Positions 16,854-25,084 of a DNA stretch of 33,963 nucleotides are shown one piece after another (within the stretch, counting starts at the first letter, position 1; each line of letters starts with the position of its first letter). The notes beneath the pieces are model-generated. The model worked only from the letters and a program-made list of their open reading frames with translations. It made no database searches and was not told the DNA's origin. The position numbers and the translations under genes are program-made. This stretch comes from a bacterium (GTDB taxonomy: Bacteria; Patescibacteriota; Minisyncoccia; UBA6257; UBA9933), in contig JAJYWO010000018.1 in assembly GCA_021791445.1 (NCBI GenBank), positions 1-33,963 on the forward strand, given 5' to 3'.

Positions 16854-18299
16854 ATGTATAAACCAATAATCGGTCTTGAAATTCACGTTGAATTGAAAAC
16901 CGAAACAAAAATGTTCTGCGGGTGCTTGAATCCTTCGGCAAGCTCAGGACAAGCGGCAAGCTCGGGACAAGAAGAAAAACAGCCGAATGCCAATATTTGC
17001 CCCATTTGCCTCGCGCATCCGGGAACTTTGCCGAAGGCGAATAAAAAAGCCGTTGAAGCGGTTTTGAAATTGGGAATGGCGCTAAACGGTAAAATTCCGG
17101 AAACAAGCAAGTTTGACCGCAAAAATTATTTTTATCCGGATTTGCCGAAAGGATACCAGATTTCGCAATATGACAAGCCGCTTGTTTTGGGCGGAGAATT
17201 AAAGGATATAAAAATCACAAGAGTCCATTTAGAAGAAGATACCGCGCGTTTATTGCATCAAAATGGAGACAGTTTGGTCGACTTTAACCGCGCCGGCGTG
17301 CCTTTAATGGAATTGGTAACCGAGCCGGACATTAAAACCGGCGAAGAGGCGGTTGCGTTTGCCAAAGAATTGCAATTGATTTTGCGCTACTTGAGCATTT
17401 CCGAAGCGAATATGGAAAAAGGGCAAATGCGCGTTGAAGCCAATGTTTCAATTAGTAAAGATGATAAATTCGGCACCAAAGTGGAAGTGAAAAATCTTAA
17501 TTCTTTTCGGGCGGTTAAAGACGCGATTGATTATGAAATCAAGCGGCAGGAGGAAGTTTTGGAAAAAGGAGAAAAAGTGAGGCATGAAACGCGCGGCTGG
17601 GACGAGAATAAAAAAATAACCGTGAGTCAGCGCGGAAAAGAAAAGGCGCATGATTATCGTTATTTTCCGGAGCCCGACTTGCCGCCAATGGATATTTCCA
17701 AGTTTGATTTGGACGGATTGAGAGCTCAAATAACGGAATTGCCGCAACAAAAAAGGGAAAGATTTATTAAAGAATACGATTTAACGCCAGAGCAAGTTGA
17801 AATTTTCATTGAAAACCGCGATTTAAGCGATTATTTTGAAACGTCAGTTTCGGAATTGAAATCTGAATTACCGAGCGCTAATTGCCAATTACTTTATAAC
17901 TATTTAACTAGCGACATCAGGGGTTTGATAAATGAGTTGGAAATTGGCATTAAAAAGTTAAATATAAGTCCGGAAAATTTCGCTGATTTGATTGTTTTGG
18001 CTGTTAAGGGCGAGATTTCCAGCCGTATTGCCAAAGACTTAATCAGAGAAATGCATGCAAGCGGCAATGACCCGCGGCAAATTATAAAAGAAAAGGGATT
18101 GGGACAGATTTCCGACGAAAAAGAAATTGAAAAAATCATTCAGCAGGTTATCGAGGAAAATCCTTTGGCTGTTGAAGATTACAAAAAAGGCAAGCAAAAC
18201 ATCATTCAGTTTTTAATCGGTAAAACGATGAAAAATTTTAAGGGACGAGCCAACCCTGAATTGTTGAAAAAACTTTTTGAGGAGAATCTGTCCAAATAA
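16854..18299 (+). CDS. gatB: Asp-tRNA(Asn)/Glu-tRNA(Gln) amidotransferase subunit B
   Basis: PIIGLEIHVELKTETKMFCGC, CPICLAHPGTLPKANKKAVE, KNYFYPDLPKGYQISQYDKPL, C-terminal YqeY-like domain. Confidence 0.98.
   Translation: MYKPIIGLEIHVELKTETKMFCGCLNPSASSGQAASSGQEEKQPNANICPICLAHPGTLPKANKKAVEAVLKLGMALNGKIPETSKFDRKNYFYPDLPKGYQISQYDKPLVLGGELKDIKITRVHLEEDTARLLHQNGDSLVDFNRAGVPLMELVTEPDIKTGEEAVAFAKELQLILRYLSISEANMEKGQMRVEANVSISKDDKFGTKVEVKNLNSFRAVKDAIDYEIKRQEEVLEKGEKVRHETRGWDENKKITVSQRGKEKAHDYRYFPEPDLPPMDISKFDLDGLRAQITELPQQKRERFIKEYDLTPEQVEIFIENRDLSDYFETSVSELKSELPSANCQLLYNYLTSDIRGLINELEIGIKKLNISPENFADLIVLAVKGEISSRIAKDLIREMHASGNDPRQIIKEKGLGQISDEKEIEKIIQQVIEENPLAVEDYKKGKQNIIQFLIGKTMKNFKGRANPELLKKLFEENLSK
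16931..16971. repeat. Two diverged copies of a (cctt)CGGCAAGCTC(A/G)GGACAAG repeat in frame within gatB
   Basis: tccttcggcaagctcaggacaag and cggcaagctcgggacaag in tandem, encoding PSASSGQAASSGQ between the Zn-ligand Cys pairs. Confidence 0.9.
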
Positions 18300-19194
18300 T
18301 ATTTTGGTCGCGTTTAAACCATGTCATCTGGCGCTTGGCGTAGCGCCAGATTTCTTTTTCCAAAATTTCAATCATTTCTTTCTTTGTGATTAAGCCGCGC
18401 AAATAGCGGGAAACATAGCGGTATTCTAATCCTAAATTATCAAGCCGCTGCCACGATAAGCCTCCGCCAACCGGCGGATTTTGATGAAGGTTTTCCACTT
18501 CTTTAATCATATTGTTTTTTCCGCGCAATCGCGCCAAAAGCCGTTTTTTAATCAGTTTTTTCAGTTCTTCCGGAGATTTCTTAATGCCAATCTTTAAAAT
18601 TTTATAAGGGATATTTTTGTTACCATCAATAGTAGCAAGAATATTTGGCACAGGTTTGCCGGTTGTGATAATTATTTCCAAGGCGCGGATAAGTCGGCGG
18701 CGATTATGATAATCAATATTTTTCGCGCGTTGCGGGTCTAATTTTTGCAATTTTTTAAATAATTCTTCAGTGGAAAGTTTTTCCAGTTTTTTTCTCAGTT
18801 TCGGCTGGGGCGGGACTTCGGGAAATTTTGTGTTGTAAATTATTGAATCAATATACAATCCGGTGCCGCCGCAGATTATCGGAATTTTTCCGCGTTTTAA
18901 AATATCCGCAAGCGCTTTTTTGGCGAGTTTTTGGTATTGAGAAACCGTAAAAATCCGCTTCGGTGAAGCGACATTAATAAGATAATGAGAAATACCTTGC
19001 ATTTCTTTTTTTGTGATTTTGCCGGAGCCGATATCAAGTCCGCGATAAACTTGCCGCGAGTCCGCGGAAATTATTTCGCCTCCGCCGAAAGCGAAGATTT
19101 TTTTGGCGATTTTAACGGCCAAGTCCGATTTTCCGCTGGCAGTGGGGCCGAGAACGACGATGACCTTACGGGGGGTTGACAAATTTTTTGTCAT
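18238..19194 (-). CDS. miaA: tRNA dimethylallyltransferase
   Basis: VVLGPTASGKSDLAVKIAKK, ISADSRQVYRGLDIGSGKIT, GGTGLYIDS, RYAKRQMTWFKRDQNIIW. Overlaps gatB by 62 bp, convergent. Confidence 0.97.
   Translation of the reverse strand: MTKNLSTPRKVIVVLGPTASGKSDLAVKIAKKIFAFGGGEIISADSRQVYRGLDIGSGKITKKEMQGISHYLINVASPKRIFTVSQYQKLAKKALADILKRGKIPIICGGTGLYIDSIIYNTKFPEVPPQPKLRKKLEKLSTEELFKKLQKLDPQRAKNIDYHNRRRLIRALEIIITTGKPVPNILATIDGNKNIPYKILKIGIKKSPEELKKLIKKRLLARLRGKNNMIKEVENLHQNPPVGGGLSWQRLDNLGLEYRYVSRYLRGLITKKEMIEILEKEIWRYAKRQMTWFKRDQNIIWTDSPQKVFSTIQGWLVP
18326..18360 (+). terminator. Intrinsic terminator of gatB, located inside the convergent miaA coding sequence
   Basis: Perfect 10-bp stem ATCTGGCGCT-TGGCGT-AGCGCCAGAT followed by TTCTTTTT. 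Confidence 0.75.
18463..18478. repeat. Palindrome TCCGCC-AACC-GGCGGA inside miaA
   Basis: Read directly; encodes NPPVGGG. Confidence 0.9.
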
Positions 19195-19203
19195 GAGTAT
19201 AAT
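19176..19203 (+). promoter_or_regulatory. Near-perfect sigma70-type promoter TTGACA-16-TATAAT
   Basis: Hexamers at 19176-19181 and 19198-19203, over the miaA start region but on the opposite strand. Confidence 0.8.
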
Positions 19204-19209
19204 AATGAA

Positions 19210-19338
19210 AGTTTTTTAAATCTACAAAAGGAGGTAAAATGTTATTTACACCTCTTTAACGAATTTATAAGTATGGGTTGGCAACCTTGGAACAGAACAG
19301 CCAATAGGGTTTTCGCATTATAGCGGAAGCCCTTTTTT
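19210..19338 (+). ncRNA. Putative ~130-nt small RNA / dual-function sORF transcript
   Basis: Consensus promoter, SD AAAGGAGG, 6-codon ORF (MLFTPL, 19239-19259), intrinsic terminator at 19306-19338; no downstream gene on this strand. Confidence 0.55.
19306..19338 (+). terminator. Intrinsic terminator of the small transcript, overlapping the 3' end of thrS
   Basis: AGGGTTTTCGC-ATTATA-GCGGAAGCCCT followed by TTTTT; 11-bp stem counting G-U pairs. Confidence 0.8.
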
Positions 19339-21096
19339 ATTTTTTTCCAAAATTTCTTTTTTGATTTTTTCCAAAAATTTTTCCAAAGACATTGTTTCGT
19401 TGTCGCCCTTGCGCGAACGCACGGAAACGGAATTTGAGCTTATTTCTTTGTCGCCGACAATCAAAATATACGGAATTTTTTGCATTTCCGCTTCGCGGAT
19501 GCGCTTGCCGAGAGTCTCGTCGCTCGGAGCGAGTTCGGCGTCAATGCCGCTGTTTCCCAATTCATTTAAAATTTTTTCCGCGTAAGCTTGCTGTTTTTGG
19601 CTGATTGCCAGAATTTTTGCCTGAACCGGCGCGAGCCATAAGGGCAGATTGCCGCAGGTTTTTTCAATGAGAAAAGCGAAAAATCTATCAAAAGAGCCGA
19701 AAATCGCGCGGTGAATCACAATAGCCGGTTTTTCTTTCCCATCTTGGGCAATGTAAGAAAGATTGAATTTGGCGGCGGAATAATAATCAACCTGAATCGT
19801 GGCGATAGTGTCTTCTTTGCCGTACAAGTCTTTCATTTGAATGTCTATTTTCGGGCCGTAAAAAGACGCTTCACCAATTGCTTCAACGAATTTGTGCCCG
19901 ATATTTTGCAAAGATTTTTTCAGAATCGCGGCGCCTTGTTCCCAGATTTTTTTATTAACATCGCTAAATTTATTTTTTCCGCCCGAGGCGGATCCGCCTT
20001 TGGCGGAGAAATCCGGCAAAGACAGGCGATACCAATAATCTTTAATTCCGAAATCGTCAAAAACTTTTTTATGGAGATTTAAAATGGAAATAATCTCTTT
20101 TTCCAGATTTTCTTCGGCAGCGTAAATGTGAGCGTCATTTTGGGTAAAACCGCGGACGCGAATTAAGCCGGATAAAACTCCCGAGCGTTCATAGCGATAG
20201 ACAGTGCCGAATTCCGCGATTCGCAAAGGCAGTTCGCGGTAGCTTTTCTTGCCGTGATTGTAAATGGAGTGGTGATGCGGGCAATTCATCGGCCTCAAAT
20301 AATATTTTTCATTGTCTATTTCAATTGGCGCGTACATATCTTCTTTGTAATGCGCCAAGTGGCCGGATTTTTTGTAGAGTTCGTCTTTGGCGATTTGCGG
20401 AGTAAGCACGTGCAGATAGCCGTTTTGTTTTTCAATTTCAAAAATGTAATCTTCCAGTTTTTTGCGGATAGCATATCCTTTCGGCAGCCACAAGGGAAGC
20501 CCTTTGCCGATTTGTTCGTCAACCATAAAGAACCCGAGTTTTTCGCCGATATTGCGGTGGTCGCACTTTTCCGCCAATTCCATTTGTTTCAGATAATCTT
20601 CCAATTCTTTTTTTGTTTCAAACGCCACGCCGTAAACGCGAGTGAGCATGGGATTTTTTTCGCTGCCTTTCCAATAAGCGCCGGCGAGTTTTGTTAATTT
20701 GAAAGCATCGGGGTTGATTTCTTTTGTAGATTTTACGTGCGGCCCTTTGCATAGATCCGTAAAATCACCGGATTTGTAAATTGAAATTTTTTGTTTGTCT
20801 TTATTTAATTCTTTAATCAATTCCAGTTTGTACGGCTGTTTTACGAAAAATTTTTTCGCCGTAATAGGAGGAAGAGTTTCTTTTTTGAATTGCAGATTTT
20901 GTTTAATCAGCTCGCAGATTCTTTTTTCAATTATCGGCAAATCCGCGTCCGTTAATTTGATATTTCCGAAATCGTAATAAAAGCCGTTTTCAATCACCGG
21001 TCCGATGCCAAGTTCGGCTTTTGGAAATTTTTCCAAAACCGCCATTGCCAAAAGATGGGCAAGCGAATGTCGTATTTTTTCAAGATTGTTTTCCAT
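19318..21096 (-). CDS. thrS: Threonyl-tRNA synthetase (lacks N-terminal TGS domain)
   Basis: RHSLAHLLAMAVLEKFP editing-domain start, YLRPMNCPHHHSIY, RIAEFGTVYRYERSGVLSGLIRVRGFTQNDAHIY, C-terminal anticodon-binding domain. Confidence 0.97.
   Translation of the reverse strand: MENNLEKIRHSLAHLLAMAVLEKFPKAELGIGPVIENGFYYDFGNIKLTDADLPIIEKRICELIKQNLQFKKETLPPITAKKFFVKQPYKLELIKELNKDKQKISIYKSGDFTDLCKGPHVKSTKEINPDAFKLTKLAGAYWKGSEKNPMLTRVYGVAFETKKELEDYLKQMELAEKCDHRNIGEKLGFFMVDEQIGKGLPLWLPKGYAIRKKLEDYIFEIEKQNGYLHVLTPQIAKDELYKKSGHLAHYKEDMYAPIEIDNEKYYLRPMNCPHHHSIYNHGKKSYRELPLRIAEFGTVYRYERSGVLSGLIRVRGFTQNDAHIYAAEENLEKEIISILNLHKKVFDDFGIKDYWYRLSLPDFSAKGGSASGGKNKFSDVNKKIWEQGAAILKKSLQNIGHKFVEAIGEASFYGPKIDIQMKDLYGKEDTIATIQVDYYSAAKFNLSYIAQDGKEKPAIVIHRAIFGSFDRFFAFLIEKTCGNLPLWLAPVQAKILAISQKQQAYAEKILNELGNSGIDAELAPSDETLGKRIREAEMQKIPYILIVGDKEISSNSVSVRSRKGDNETMSLEKFLEKIKKEILEKNKKGLPL
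19986..20007. repeat. Double palindrome AGGCGGATCCGCCT / TCCGCC-TTT-GGCGGA inside thrS
   Basis: Read directly; encodes SAKGGSASGG. Confidence 0.9.
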
Positions 21097-21199
21097 AATA
21101 ATAAATATATTATCACATCTTGACTTAAAAGAAAATATGGTCTAATCTTATTTTTAGGAAATTTAAATAATTTAATTTTAATATAGAGGAGGGTTTTTT

Positions 21200-21412
21200 A
21201 TGGATCCGCTTGAATTGATTAAGGAAATAAAGCTTATAAGTAGAGCGCTTCATCTTCGCAAGAGAGAATTGAAAAAGATACAAAAAAATTGCGAACATCG
21301 TTTTCCAGAATCTGAATTTGAAAAAGGAAAGAAAAGCAGAAAAGTTTTTCCCATTATGTGTTCAAAATGCGGATATCTTAAGACGGTATCCGAGTATGCC
21401 GCCATGATTTAA
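21200..21412 (+). CDS. Small orphan protein (70 aa) with possible Cys/His zinc-binding site
   Basis: SD GAGGAGGG upstream; CEHRFPE...CSKCGYLK. Confidence 0.6.
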   Translation: MDPLELIKEIKLISRALHLRKRELKKIQKNCEHRFPESEFEKGKKSRKVFPIMCSKCGYLKTVSEYAAMI

Positions 21413-21431
21413 AAATAAGGAGGTGTAAAAA

Positions 21432-21725
21432 ATGAAAGAATATCCAGAAATAGATTATGTGGGGTTTGACGTAAAATACGAACCGATAAGTACGCCATTA
21501 AAAAGTATCATAGCGGAAATTGCGCATAATCTGCACTTTGGTCGAAATTTCAGTTATTATATGGGCATATCCGACGGTCAAAATTATGCAGCAGAATTAA
21601 TGATCAATCTTTTTGATAGTTTAGCTAAAGAAGCGGGGGCGGACCTCGATTGGGAAAACTTATTAGATGGTTATCTCAAGGAACATGATAATAAGATTTT
21701 GTTGAAAGCGGAAAATGTCAAATAA
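21432..21725 (+). CDS. Small orphan protein (97 aa)
   Basis: SD AAGGAGG 9 nt upstream of ATG; followed by a strong terminator. Confidence 0.6.
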   Translation: MKEYPEIDYVGFDVKYEPISTPLKSIIAEIAHNLHFGRNFSYYMGISDGQNYAAELMINLFDSLAKEAGADLDWENLLDGYLKEHDNKILLKAENVK

Positions 21726-21763
21726 AAAGAGAATTAGAGGGAGTGCGGTTTTAATCAAAAAAT

Positions 21764-21803
21764 ATGGGGCTATGCACCGAAACACCGGACAGCCCCATTT
21801 TTA
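21764..21803 (+). terminator. Intrinsic terminator
   Basis: ATGGGGCT...AGCCCCAT followed by TTTTTAT. Confidence 0.85.
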
Positions 21804-21884
21804 TATCTTGACCTATTTTAGTAATTATTTTTTATGTTTTATTTTTTTTAATTTTTAGATAATTTAATTTGAATTAAAAAATTT

Positions 21885-24800
21885 TTACAACTCAATCGCG
21901 CTTTGGGCAACCAGTTTAGCCTCGTTGTCTTTTGAAGAGAGCCGGCCTTCAACGATTAAAACATTGTTTTCTTGCCAGAGCGCGGGATTTTTTATTAGCG
22001 TATCGTTAAAAACCACAATTTCCATATTGTCTTCCAAATCCGTCATTCTCGCGAAAATCATAGGCTGGCCGGTTTTGGTGGTGATTTTTTTGATTCCCCC
22101 TAGAACGCCGGCGATTCTGTAAAAGCCGTTTCCGTTTCCGTTGCCATTGGCTTTAATAGCTTTTAATTCTTTGATTGGCTTCACTTTATTTATCAGAAGT
22201 TTTTGCGCGTGTCGCTTCAGAGGATGTTCGGAAATGTAAAGTCCGACCAGTTCTTTTTCCCATTGCAGTTTTTCTTTGGTTGAGGCGGCGGTGGCGGGCT
22301 TTAATCTTAAAATTCCGACAGGTGAATATCCCGAGCCGAAAAGGCTGTTTTGGGAAGACATTTGCGATTTTTTGGCGTTTTGGCTGAATGACAATATTTC
22401 GTCTATGTTCGCCAATAATTGCCCGCGTTCGATATTGAGAGAGTCAAACACGCCGGCTTTAGCCAAACTTTCCAATGATTTTTTATTCAAATCTTTGTGG
22501 AGAACGCGGTTTATGAAATCCGAAAAATCTTGAAACGGCCCGTTTTTAAACCTTTCCTGAATAATCGCTTCAACGACATTGGCGCCCACATTTTTAACGC
22601 TTAAAATTCCGAAACGGATTGCGGATTTTCCTTCCGGAATGAAATCCGCAAAACTTTTATTGATGTCCGGAGGAAGTATGGCAATATCCATTTTTTTAGC
22701 CTCATTAATGAGAAAAGCTATTCTTTCCACATCGCCGCTGTCAGCATTGAATAAAGCGGTGGTGAATTCAATCGGATAATGGGCTTTCAGATAAGCGGTG
22801 CGGTAGCCGATCAGAGCGTAGCAAGCGGCGTGCGAACGGTTGAAGCCGTATTTGGCGAACGGCGGAAACAATTCCCAAATCGCTTCCGCGATTTTTTGCT
22901 CAATGCCGTTTTTCTTCATTCCTTCAATCAGTTTTTCTTTTTGGATGTCCAGCAGAAATTTTATTTTTTTGCCGATGGCTTTGCGGAGAGTGTCGGCTTC
23001 CGCCAGCGAAAAACCGGCGAGATCGCGCGCGATTCTCATCATTTGCTCCTGGTAAATTCCGATGCCGTAAGTGTTTTTCAAAATCGGTTCCAGTTTCGGA
23101 TGCAAATATTTCACTTCTTCAAGTTTGTGTTTTCTTTTGATGTAACTGGGGATAAGTTCCATCGGTCCCGGCCGATAAAGCGCGTTCATGGCGATAATAT
23201 CTTCAAACTCGGTTGGCTTCAATTCTTTGAGCCAGCGGCGCATACCGTCGGATTCAAGCTGGAACACGGAAGCGGTTTCTCCTTTTTGCAGAAGTCCGAA
23301 AGTTTTTTTATCGTCAAGAGGAATTTCCGAAATTTTCATTTCTTCTCCTTCTATCTCCCTAATCAAACGGATTGTTTCTTCAATGATTGTGAGATTTTTC
23401 AGCCCGAGAAAATCCATTTTCAGCAAGCCCAAGGATTCAATGCCGGTCATTTCAAATTGGGTGATGATGATATCGGTGGTTTGCGGAGCGTATTGCAAAG
23501 GAACGTAATTCACCAGCGGTTCTTTGCTTATAACAACGCCGCAGGCGTGCACGGACGCGTGCCGCGCCACGCCTTCCAGGTGTTTGGCGGCCTCTATTAT
23601 TTTTTTGGCGTCCGGATTCATTTCGCAAAAACTTCGCAATTCCTGAGACGTTTCCAGCGCTTCTTCAATGTTTAATCCGAAAGGAATAAGTTTGGCAATT
23701 TGGTCGCCCAAAATATAAGGGAAGCCGAGCGCTCGCGTTGAGTCGCGCACGGCTCCGCGCGCCGCCATTGTTCCAAAAGTGATGATTTGCGCCACTTTAT
23801 CATCGCCGTATTTTTGTTTAACGTAAGCTAAAATTTCATCGCGTCTTTTGTCGGCGAAGTCGATGTCAATATCAGGCATGGAAATTCTTTCCGGATTCAA
23901 GAATCTTTCAAAAAGCAAATCGTATTTCAACGGGTCGATGTCAGTGATGCCGAGAATGTAAGAAACGATGCTGCCGGCGGCCGAGCCTCTGCCCGGACCG
24001 ACGGCGATGCCGTGATTTTTCGCCCAGTTGACGAAATCCTGCACGATTAAAAAGTAATCGGCGAATTTCATTTTCTCGATTATTTCAAGTTCGTATTTTA
24101 AGCGTTCTTTTATTTTTTGGTCCTGCTTAGGATATCTTTGTTCTATTTTTTCATTAATCAGCCTTTCAAGATATTTATCGGCGGTTATATTTTCTTCAAT
24201 TGGAAAAGATGGCAGGAGAATTTTGCCGAGTTCCAATTGAACATTGCATCTTTCCGCGATTTTGGCGGTGTTCTCGACGGCATCGGGAAAATCCTTAAAA
24301 AATTCAATCGCTTGTTCCGCGGAGAACATTGAGAAATCATCTATTTTTATGGAAAGCCGTTTTTCATCGTTTATTTTATTTCCGGTTTGCACCGCCAGAA
24401 GAATATCCTGATATTCGGCGTCTTCGGGTTTGAGATAATGGATATCTTGGGTGGCGACGAGCGGAATGCCGGTTTTTTGGTGGATTTTGATTATGCCTTC
24501 TCGCGATTTAACCACTTCTTGGATGCGCGGATGGTGGCCGATTTCCAGAAAAAAATTTCCTTTGCCGAAAATTTCTTCGTATTCCAAAGCGGTTTTTTCA
24601 GCCGCGTCAAAGTTATTATTGATGATGTTTTGCGGCACTTCGCCTTTTGGGCAGCCGCTTAGGGCGATAAGTCCTTTTGAATATTGCCGAAGCAATTCTT
24701 TATCAACGCGCGGTTTGTAATAAAATCCTTCCAAGCTGGCCTTGGTGGCGAGTTGAAGCAAATTTTTCCAGCCTTCATTATTTTCCGCCAATAAAGTGAG

Positions 24801-25064
24801 GTGGAAATATTTATCATCGTTTTTGCCAATTGTTTTTTCAAAGCGGCTTTTCGGCGCCACATACATTTCAATCCCCAAAATCGGTTTAATTTCGGCTTTA
24901 AGGGCTTTCTGGTAAAATTCAATTGCGCCGTATAAATTGCCGTGGTCGGTGATGGCCAGCGATTTCATTCCCAATTCTTTGGCGCGGCTGATTAAGCCGT
25001 CAATCTTGGCAAGTCCGTCTAAAAGAGAATAATGGGAGTGAGTATGGAGGTGAACGAATTTCAT
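21885..25064 (-). CDS. dnaE: DNA polymerase III alpha subunit
   Basis: PHP domain FVHLHTHSHYSLLDGLAKI, GPGRGSAAGSIVSYILGITDIDP, PDIDIDFADKRRDEILAYVKQKYG, OB-fold C-terminus. Confidence 0.98.
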   Translation of the reverse strand: MKFVHLHTHSHYSLLDGLAKIDGLISRAKELGMKSLAITDHGNLYGAIEFYQKALKAEIKPILGIEMYVAPKSRFEKTIGKNDDKYFHLTLLAENNEGWKNLLQLATKASLEGFYYKPRVDKELLRQYSKGLIALSGCPKGEVPQNIINNNFDAAEKTALEYEEIFGKGNFFLEIGHHPRIQEVVKSREGIIKIHQKTGIPLVATQDIHYLKPEDAEYQDILLAVQTGNKINDEKRLSIKIDDFSMFSAEQAIEFFKDFPDAVENTAKIAERCNVQLELGKILLPSFPIEENITADKYLERLINEKIEQRYPKQDQKIKERLKYELEIIEKMKFADYFLIVQDFVNWAKNHGIAVGPGRGSAAGSIVSYILGITDIDPLKYDLLFERFLNPERISMPDIDIDFADKRRDEILAYVKQKYGDDKVAQIITFGTMAARGAVRDSTRALGFPYILGDQIAKLIPFGLNIEEALETSQELRSFCEMNPDAKKIIEAAKHLEGVARHASVHACGVVISKEPLVNYVPLQYAPQTTDIIITQFEMTGIESLGLLKMDFLGLKNLTIIEETIRLIREIEGEEMKISEIPLDDKKTFGLLQKGETASVFQLESDGMRRWLKELKPTEFEDIIAMNALYRPGPMELIPSYIKRKHKLEEVKYLHPKLEPILKNTYGIGIYQEQMMRIARDLAGFSLAEADTLRKAIGKKIKFLLDIQKEKLIEGMKKNGIEQKIAEAIWELFPPFAKYGFNRSHAACYALIGYRTAYLKAHYPIEFTTALFNADSGDVERIAFLINEAKKMDIAILPPDINKSFADFIPEGKSAIRFGILSVKNVGANVVEAIIQERFKNGPFQDFSDFINRVLHKDLNKKSLESLAKAGVFDSLNIERGQLLANIDEILSFSQNAKKSQMSSQNSLFGSGYSPVGILRLKPATAASTKEKLQWEKELVGLYISEHPLKRHAQKLLINKVKPIKELKAIKANGNGNGNGFYRIAGVLGGIKKITTKTGQPMIFARMTDLEDNMEIVVFNDTLIKNPALWQENNVLIVEGRLSSKDNEAKLVAQSAIEL

Positions 25065-25070
25065 ATTGGT

Positions 25071-25078
25071 ATTATAAT
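25071..25078. promoter_or_regulatory. Symmetric -10 element ATTATAAT shared by divergent dnaE and rnhB
   Basis: TATAAT on both strands; six nt separate each -10 from its ATG (25064 minus, 25085 plus). Confidence 0.65.
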
Positions 25079-25084
25079 CAGATT

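Noticed and set aside
16854-17122. Minus-strand ORFs at the start of gatB (LSLPKDSS / ACPELAEG)
   Set aside because: These are reverse translations of the inserted repeat within gatB, not separate genes.
19206-19338. T-box or threonine attenuator for thrS
   Set aside because: thrS is on the opposite strand and converges on this transcript; no T-box sequence or specifier loop recognised.
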